Positions 56,490 through 64,000 of a stretch of 64,000 bases of DNA are shown here, one piece after another; position 1 is the stretch's first letter, and each line of letters opens with the position of its first letter. The stretch lies in contig NC_133536.1 of assembly GCF_048544455.1 (NCBI RefSeq), forward strand, positions 196,171,325-196,235,324, read 5' to 3'. Made by a program: the position numbers and the translations under genes. This DNA comes from Silene latifolia. Lineage: Eukaryota; Streptophyta; Magnoliopsida; Caryophyllales; Caryophyllaceae. The notes beneath the pieces are model-generated. The model did not search any database. It was given only the letters and a program-made list of their open reading frames with translations, and was not told where the DNA came from.

Positions 56490-57148
56490 AGCCCTAGTTA
56501 CAGATTTTGTAGTCCTAAAAGGGTACTCTGGGTAGAAAGCCCACATTTTCTCTATTATTCCCGTGAAAATGTGTATACTTTGGGTAGAGTTGATCAAGTG
56601 TCGGTTAGGATCCGGTCTGAACTTTAAAAAAAATAAAAAAAAATTGATGCATACGAGTTGGGTTGGGCCTCTATTGTCATCCCAAACCCTGCCCTTTCGG
56701 GCTAAATCAGGCTTCTTGGCCTATATACACCAATTTATCACAAATTATTCTATAAGATCAATTTTAACAAAAGATTAACCTAATAACACCAATCTCAACT
56801 AAATAATTTAATAAACTTGCAATTTAAGTAAATGTAAACTTTGGGTTTTTCTCCTTTTGGGTCAGTCTTATGCTATAGGACACTCAACTTATTCGTCTTA
56901 CACAAACTAGTGTAGATTCTGTGCAAATGCATAGATTATTAGATTTTGATATACTAAGAAATTAGCATCTAATAATTGAATTTTAAATATTTTTTTAGGG
57001 TTAATTTATAGCTGAAGTAATTAGAGCGGAAAATACCTATTCATTAACATCCATACCCTATATTACGAGTAAAAAGAAAGGGACAGAGACAAAGTTATAG
57101 AAGTGGATTGGTGGCAAGTGAGAACGAAGAGCAATAAGCCCAATCCAA
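56490..57148. other. Non-coding stretch
   Basis: AT-rich DNA. Near 56590-56720 is a short GC-richer patch (gttgggttgggcctctattg, ctttcgggctaaatc) of the kind seen in plant dispersed repeats. No gene. Confidence 0.5.
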
Positions 57149-57156
57149 TATGCATG

Positions 57157-57698
57157 TAGGGGTGTTTATTCGATGGTCCGGATCAAATACTGGACCTGAT
57201 CGTGTAATTTGGTCCGGACTAGATCGGACCATACATTATTTGGTCCAGTCCACGGTCCACCTATTTACGTTAGTTTGGTCCTTGGTCCGGTCCTGGACCA
57301 AACCGAATGAACCGCAGACCGGGGACCAGACTTATGTAACGAAAATCATTAAAAATGTGTAATTAACAAATATTTCTCTTAATATGACAATGGTATTTTG
57401 TTATGTATTTTTTTGACATATTCTACTACCATACGAATTAACAAACTAAATCCTAACTCCCTAATACTCCGTATAAATTAAATTCATCGTAGAAATAATA
57501 GAGCAAAGAACCCAATCCATTGTTTGGTCCATATGGTCCGTTCCGGTCCGGTCCGGTCCATGCATTTATTTGGTCCTGACCGGGCCGGACCAATAAAAGT
57601 ATGGTCCGGTCCACGGTCCAACCTTTTACCTTTATTTAGTCTTCGGTCCACAAACTTTGATCTGATCCGGTCCGGTCCCGAACCGATGAACACCCCTG
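57157..57698. mobile_element. hAT-type MITE, 8-bp TSD
   Basis: The ends TAGGGGTGTTTATTCGATGG and CCGATGAACACCCCTG are inverse. The perfect 8-bp repeat TATGCATG flanks at 57149-57156 and 57699-57706. Both arms are filled with ggtccgg and ggtcc words. No transposase. Confidence 0.82.
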
Positions 57699-57717
57699 TA
57701 TGCATGTAGCATATGGT

Positions 57718-57918
57718 TCAAGTTTGTAGCTCAAAGTTGGCTATTCCAGATTTCCAGTGGTGCGAAATTGGTACTTTGTAATACAATAGATCGATAGCAC
57801 CAAAACGGACACTGTTATGAATACGATACGGAAACGTGACACGGTATCCATGAAATTCTTCTATTTTTTCCAATACGAAAACATCATAGTCAATTTGTCT
57901 ATTCACCCCTTGTAACAT
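57718..57918 (-). pseudogene. Possible KIB/DUF295-like fragment
   Basis: A 66-codon frame contains YDVFVLEKIEEFHGYRV, which loosely matches the VF-Leu...W/EKIE-F-G pattern before the conserved part of DUF295 proteins. No other domain part is visible. It could be chance; confidence is low. Confidence 0.25.
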
Positions 57919-58360
57919 CGTCTCTTTGTGGGGGGTTATGGTTCCCCCTTCTCACTTGCGAAGTCTCAACCTAAGTTGACCAATTAATTATTTAGCCAGC
58001 CATGAACACTAAATATTTTATATTGTCAAGTTTAAGTAAAGCTATTGGCATAGGATGAATGCGTTTGGACAAAGCAAATGAAGGTAATGAAATTATAACA
58101 TAATTAAGTTTCCTTTAATGAAAGGCGTGTCTATCTCAAGTTCATTATGTGATGTGAAAATGGAAAAATACGGAGCATTAAACCTGAGCAAGGCAATGGG
58201 AATACGGGATAGATTGTAGTAATAAAAAAAAAAAAGATCGAATACTTTCCATGTAAAAATTCCAAAGAATTATTTTGTATTCAATTTTATTAAAATACAA
58301 AATTTGTTGTTACATAGTACAAAATTTTCTTTATAAAGAACTACAAAAACAAATCATCAA

Positions 58361-58420
58361 TCTATCTATCTATATTATTAAAGGAAGCTTTTTTCGAACG
58401 ATATTAGAGTGTCCAATTTT
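58361..58420 (+). mobile_element. Helitron-like 5' terminus
   Basis: A|TCTATCTATC...TATATTATTAAAGGAAGC and then ttttttcgaacgat parallels the start of the Helitron at 44828 (ttttttcgagcgat). No matching hairpin-CTAG end was found downstream, so it is probably 3'-truncated. Confidence 0.4.
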
Positions 58421-59744
58421 TGCAAACTACCTAAAACAAAAGATAATATATACAATTTTCTTTATAAAAAAAAATTCAAATAAAACAATGAGATAGAGTT
58501 TATAAGCAAATAGTCTTGATAATGGACACTGATTATCACCTGCCTTACGGTCTTACGGAAGTTTAATTGTATGACTAAATATCTATTAAGAGTTCAAGTC
58601 AATCTCAAACTTTGTAAAAGGATAGGGAAGACTATATATACGGATTGTGTATACACGCATAAGCCAAATTTTATGATTTCTTACTCATTCTTGAGGCTTG
58701 ATTGATTGCAAGCTTAGATGGCTCCTTTTTTTTTCATCTTATAAATGTTGATTGTGTATTTGTCTATATGTATATTAATTTTTGTATAGAAGCATGTGGT
58801 TAGGTACATGGATAAATATATTGCATCTCCTTTTATGCTCTAAAATAAGTAGCAAGAAGTTTTGTTTAATACGGAGTTATGAAATTATCTCTTTTGTACT
58901 AATAATTTGGGTTAAAATTTCAGGTATGACGTAAATTAAGAGTATGATATGGTTGAACTTATGGAAGAAAGCTCCTCAGAGATAATTTATTCTTAAAGGT
59001 ATGGTAGATTGGTAGAGACGTAAATTTTTCCAATTTCCGTATAAAGGTAAATAAGTCAAACTTCGTATCTATAAGTGCTTAAATAAATTATACAGAATAT
59101 ACAAATTATATATAGACATGCATATATAGTTCCCGTACTTAGTAGTGGTTATTCATATTATTTGTTCTCTTAATTTTAATGTTTGACGATTTGGTCATTG
59201 CAGATACTATCTTATTTAGACCCGCCTTAACAACTACAACTTATAATCAAGTTCATTATATATACCGAATGTATCAAAGTTTTCGAACTGCACATTAAAA
59301 GTTGACGCTTATGACTTTCACGTTGTTCTTATGCTCACTGATTGTATAGAATCTTTGAGGAAATTCTTTAATTGAGCAACTAAAACAAACAAATACATTG
59401 AGAAATTAACTATCCCTAATTAAGGTATGATTATATCTTATTGGATATTAAGTTGAATTATCACGTTCAGATTCTACAATGTGCGTGATTTCTAATCTTC
59501 ATGTCATAGACTCATAGTGGATGGCGTAGCCATTAATTAGCTCTTTATCTTAGACCGCGATGATGTAGTTATTAACTCTTTATCGTTGAACTTGACTCAA
59601 GAACGAGTGAAATCACAATTTTGAAAATAAGGAAAAAACAAATCTTTGGAAAGACACAATAATACTTATTAAAATTTAATTAAGCTAATTCAAATTATAG
59701 TTAGCTTAATAGATTTGGTTTCGACCAAAAATGTTAGTTTATTA
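58421..59744. other. Non-coding stretch
   Basis: AT-rich DNA, partly likely the body of the Helitron starting at 58361. No gene, RNA or clear repeat border recognised. Confidence 0.5.
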
Positions 59745-59754
59745 GTTTAATGTA

Positions 59755-60841
59755 CGGGAAAGTGGTGATTGACCCCCATAACTTTGTGCAATTGTGAAAT
59801 TAACCCCCAAAACTTTCAATTTGTGTGATTAGGCCCCGTAACTTACATAATAAGTGAAATTAAACCCCTTTGTCAAAATCTCACGAGAAATTCAATTTAT
59901 CATATCACAAAGGTAAAAATGATTATGTTTTTAAGAAAAATACAAAATAAAAGTTTATAAAATTAATAAAAAAATTAAAATATATACTCCCTCCTATTCC
60001 GAATAAGTGTCCCATTTGGACAATGGCACGAAAATTAAGGAATAGAGTTAAAATAATGAAAATTATTGTATAGGGGTAAAAATATATGAATTAAATAATG
60101 AAAAGTATTGAATATGATGGGTTATGGGTGGTTGGGGTGGTAAATAAAGAAAAGAGCTAAGGGTAGAAAAGTAAAAAACTATGTCCAAATATGGCAAATG
60201 AGACAGTTATGTGAATAGACGGAAATAGCAAATGGGACAGTTATTTAGAATAGGAGGGAGTATTAGATAAAAAAATTAAAATATTTCATGAAAACAAATA
60301 ATTTTTTTTACATCTGTATGTAATTCGGTATGATTTTAAAAAAACAATTAACAGTTTTATGTGAATTATTTTGAAATGTTGAAAAATAGAAATATTTGAA
60401 TATTTTTTTACCCTTTTATTATATTTTTTATATTTTTTATCATGAAAATCTTTTATTCTGACTTTTGATTTTAACACAACTATCTAACAAAATATTTTGA
60501 AATTATTTTTTTTTTTACAAAAATTGTACATTAGAAATTTGAAAAAATGTACTTTATATTAAAATAATAAATTATTTGTTTTCGTAAAATATTTTAATTT
60601 TTTATCTAATATATATGCTATTTTTTTTATTAATAATTTAAACTTTTATTTTGTATTTTTCTTAAAAACATAGCCATTTTTACTTTTATGATATGATAAA
60701 TTGAATTTCTCGTGAGATTTTGGCAAAGGGGTTTAATTTCACTTATTATGTAAATTACGGGGCTTAATCACTCCAATTAAAAGTTTTGGGGGTTAATTCC
60801 ATAATTGTACAAAGTTATGGGGGTCAATCACCACTTTCCCG
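59755..60841. mobile_element. MULE-type element with TIRs of about 200 bp, 10-bp TSD
   Basis: The ends CGGGAAAGTGGTGATTGACC and its inverse enclose 1,087 bp, flanked by the perfect repeat GTTTAATGTA at 59745-59754 and 60842-60851. The arms pair over ccccataacttt, gtgaaattaa and atttatcatatcac. The centre is A/T-rich without coding. A Stowaway MITE is inserted in the left half, and a partial copy of the family lies at 63736-64000. Confidence 0.85.
59987..60260. mobile_element. Stowaway MITE, TSD TA, nested
   Basis: CTCCCTCCTATTCCGAATAAG and the inverse CTATTTAGAATAGGAGGGAG-type end are flanked by TA at 59985-59986 and 60261-60262. It is 274 bp, in the same superfamily as 12730-13026, and inserted into the MULE-type element. 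Confidence 0.88.
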
Positions 60842-60917
60842 GTTTAATGTATGATCTTATTAAAAAAATCACCAAACAATAATTTTTTTTAATTGTTAAA
60901 CTTCACATTTATATTCA

Positions 60918-60980
60918 TCTATCTATATTATTAAATGAAACTTTTTTCGAGCGATTACAAAGAATCCAGGTTTTACGAAC
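60918..60980 (+). mobile_element. Helitron-like 5' terminus
   Basis: A|TCTATCTATATTATTAAATG and then cttttttcgagcgattac is nearly the same as the start at 58361 and the start of 44828-46603. No 3' end was found within the window. Confidence 0.4.
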
Positions 60981-63165
60981 CACCTCTTAATAAAATATTA
61001 AGAATTACTATCTCTACGTACATCAACATCTCACCAATACTAGGAATAATAGATAATTATTCAAACAAACAAGACTCCTACCTTGATTCTAACGGTAGTA
61101 TAGAGCACTATAAAAGCAATCAATTAATCCATAATTTGCTAAATCATATTGCTTTGTTTTAGTAATTCTGTACGAGAAGAATTTGAGTAGTAATCAAAAG
61201 GGTAACAACTTCATACAATGATAATTCACAACGGCTATTTTCATAACAACTGCACAATATAATAATGAGTCCTAAAATATTGACATAAAAATAAGATGAG
61301 CTTTGAAAAAAAATTAAACTCTAAATTCATGTTGTACTAACATGAACACAACAAAAATAGTATAGAACTATAGACAATGATAAATGGTTCTGTTGTGTTC
61401 CTCGAGATCTTACGGAGTACTTTTTTGTATTATAGTGCATTATCCCCTTTGATTTTGCCTGCCCAAGAAAGAAGTTAGCAGCAGAATAATGTGAGCTTTA
61501 TATATCTTGTGAGGTTGAATATATACATGGCCTGGTTCATCAAGTTATCAAAATTTGCTTCTTCGTTAATTCTCAAAGCGCGTCTATCATTCAGATATTT
61601 GACATCTTTATTATGCAATCTTCAGTCGTGGCTAAATTTGTTGTAAAGGAGTTTATGAGGTACTTAAAAATGCATCACAATATATATACAATTATCCAAA
61701 CACGATTCAGTTGCATCGACAACTTTCTTACCCTACAATAATCAGTCTTAAGACTCTTTTATATCCGGAAATAATATTTATGCTCCGGGCCCTAAAATTT
61801 GATTAGCTTTAAACTTGAGTAAACAAGAGGGTGTTGGACTATTGCTCCAAAATTAGTTTAAGATATTTACATTTTAGTTAGTGGATTATGGGTCAAAATA
61901 AGTTAATTAGTTGCTATTATAATTTCTAATAATATGGACATTAGTTGTGAACATGTCAAACATGGGATACCTCCCACTTAGGTTAGTTAGTTTTAATTTT
62001 TGTTAAGTAATGTAAGCATATATAAGGGCAACGAGTTTATGTTAGTAATTGACAAGTTTATACCGATAACTCTCTCTTTTTTCTATAATTATATTCCCCT
62101 TAGAAATTCTTCAGAGGGCTAGATTCCCAATACTAAGGAACTAAACGAGGGAGTGCAACTCCCAGTAAATCTTCATGAATAATAGCCCGAAGAGGCTTCG
62201 GAGGAGTGTCCAGATAGGTGACGGAAACGGAAGCCTAAACCCTTTGATTCGTTAGCCAGTTAGTAGCTCTATTTGGCTCTCTGTAAACATGCTAAGCTAA
62301 TACTAACACAAGCCCTATAATTTTATTATTTGACCACTAAATTTATACTAACACAAACCCTAGAATTTTATTTTACACAATCATCTTTGCTAATCCAACT
62401 AAAATTTAATAGTCATAAGGCGCATTTGATAAGTTAGGAAAAAAATGAGTAGTAACTGAAACGGTTTTGAACTTAGATCTCCATTCATGGGACATTATGT
62501 ATGCTTTGGAACACGTTTGTTTGCACTATAAAAACAACACTATGTATAGATATGAAGTTTTAACATTAAAATAGTGTGAGACTATTTCATACGAAGTACA
62601 AAAAATTGAGTTATGAGTACATGTTATGGAGTAAAACCTTTTCTTATATTACGAAGTTTAATGTAGGATTTAGGAATATTGATAAGACCTTTGTTTATAG
62701 GAAGAAAGTATCTGCACTATAACCGGGCTTCCTGATGTCCATAGTTCTCATATACTCCGTATTACTTTTGTATCATGTTTCGACATCTAAGGCATTAAGG
62801 AGACACACGTAAAAGAAAAGAAAAGAAAAACAATATTTCTATAACAAAATAACTTAAGGACGATAATAAAGGGGAGGCAAAGTTTCCTTTAAATATGTTG
62901 TTCGTAAGTAGGTAATTAATTAAGTAAAGCATGACCAAATAGCTTAGTATGTAAATTAGGATGATGTAGCTGAGTAAACTAAGATGAAGTAAAAAAAAAA
63001 ACGTATAACAAGAAGAGATTTGAGAAAATGAATAAAAAATGAGAACTAACAAAATAAAAGACAATTAAAATAAAATAAAAGACAACAAAAAAAATGAATG
63101 AAAAAAACAACTCAAAACATACAAATTAACACGAAACGAAAAAAAAACCGAGGTGAAAAAAAAAA
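60981..63165. other. Stretch without a recognised gene
   Basis: AT-rich DNA, perhaps partly the body of the Helitron starting at 60918. Around 61832-62050, TGTTGGACTATTGCTCC followed by a tatataaggg box looks like an LTR start, but no second end was found. Confidence 0.4.
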
Positions 63166-63250
63166 ACCGAGGTGGCGGCGGTGGGGTGGCGGCGGCGGGG
63201 GTGGTGGGTGGTGAGTTGGTGTCGGGTGGGGTGGTGGTGGGTGGTGGTGA
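63166..63250. repeat. G-rich tract with GGCGGCGG and GGTGGTGGG runs
   Basis: Many runs of two to five G lie close together on the plus strand, a composition able to form G-quadruplexes. It stands out in a strongly AT-rich region. Confidence 0.7.
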
Positions 63251-63545
63251 ATGAAGATGAGAGGAGTAGGTGATTTATTTGGGTTTTGGTTTTTTGGGAT
63301 TTTGGGGTTTTTTTTAGAGAGGAGAGAAAAGTGAGATGTAGAGAGAGGAGGAGGAGTTGTGATAATGAGATGATGAATGATTAGTGAGGTTGTTTTATTG
63401 AATTGATGAGTTAATTACAGAAAAGGTGGAGGGATTAATTTGTAGCCACATATTGACATCAAATCCTAGCCTTCCATTGCTTTGATCCAATGGCCCTTAG
63501 AAGGACTTATGGACTCAAATACATATGTTGGCCTTAGTTGATCTC

Positions 63546-63667
<122 letters not shown>

Positions 63668-63735
63668 TAGTGAGTATAAATTTATAAGTAATGTTAACTT
63701 TAACTTCTCATTCTATCTTAAGTTGAAAATGAACT

Positions 63736-64000
63736 AGACTCCCATAACTTTGTACAATTGTGAAATTAACCCCCGTAACTTTCAATTGGAGTGATTAAGC
63801 CCCATAACTTGCATAATAAGTGAAATTAAACCTTTATTAAATCTCAAGAGAAATTGAATTTATCATATCACAAAAGTAAAAATGATTATGTTCTTATGAA
63901 AAATACGAAATAAAAGTTTAAAAAAATTAATCAAAAATCTCACCAAAATATAATTATAAACCAAAAACTATACCAACAAGTATACATATAACATACTAAA
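63736..64000. mobile_element. Partial copy of the MULE-type family at 59755-60841
   Basis: From 63736 the text follows 59773 onward (cccataactttgt, attgtgaaattaaccccc, ataataagtgaaattaaac, tttatcatatcac). The terminal 18 bp are missing and the rest runs off the right edge. Confidence 0.75.

Noticed and set aside
61832-62160. Solo LTR starting TGTTGGACTATTG
   Set aside because: A TATA-like box is present, but no CA end with matching TSD could be found.

Overview
The window is a gene-poor, AT-rich stretch of plant nuclear DNA, most likely from a eudicot. Support for this comes from plant-type Copia elements, plant L1-like LINEs with zf-RVT and RNase H domains, Tourist/Stowaway MITEs, Helitrons ending in a hairpin plus CTAG, a plant DD39D mariner, and remnants of the plant genes EMC7, an ACA-type Ca2+-ATPase and a KIB/DUF295 protein. 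A Caryophyllales/chenopod source is possible but not proven. I found no clearly intact host gene. Almost everything recognisable is a mobile element or a broken gene, and many insertions sit inside older ones. Many boundaries are set by target-site duplications (TSDs) or by an unoccupied related copy elsewhere in the window.

Layout. 1-1603: end of an LTR element running off the left edge. 1604-4656: 5'-truncated Helitron copy (+) holding a 590-bp solo LTR. 4684-6037: MULE-like element. 6262-10323: Copia element with identical LTRs but almost no gag. 10339-14209: fold-back elements, Tourist and Stowaway MITEs and a 1.23-kb solo LTR. 15065-15960: LINE 3' end with a 16-bp TSD. 16270-17690: inverted MITE pair, one holding another MITE. 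18060-22630: decayed Copia element, probably SIRE-like, with a 3' extra ORF. 22747-26388: two Helitrons. 26398-29428: LINE. 29433-34561: small Helitron blown up to 5.1 kb by a Harbinger-like element and a mariner-like element; the mariner carries a broken transposase and an intact antisense ORF.

35404-38211 holds a seven-exon pseudogene of EMC7 (ER membrane protein complex subunit 7), with all splice sites kept but the start codon and reading frame lost. 38877-38955 may be an orphan first exon. 40827-40945 is a Ca2+-ATPase exon remnant. 42046-42960 holds a LINE scrap and a KIB/DUF295 pseudogene interrupted by a tRNA-like sequence.

44777-50805 is a 6-kb Helitron (-), a second copy of the one at 1604-4656, inserted between A and T inside a short tandem array. 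It contains a 177-bp solo LTR and another Helitron (44828-46603) whose insertion point is proven by the empty site in the first copy. That inner Helitron carries a cluster of plant snRNA-type promoter modules (USE plus TATA). 51277-53633 is a LINE (-) with a 16-bp TSD. 53683-54726 is a MULE-like element with a 9-bp TSD and six separate small palindromes. 55484-60841 adds further MULE-, Harbinger-, hAT- and mariner-type non-autonomous elements. 60918-64000 has a Helitron 5' end, a G-rich tract, a compound microsatellite and a partial MULE copy at the right edge.
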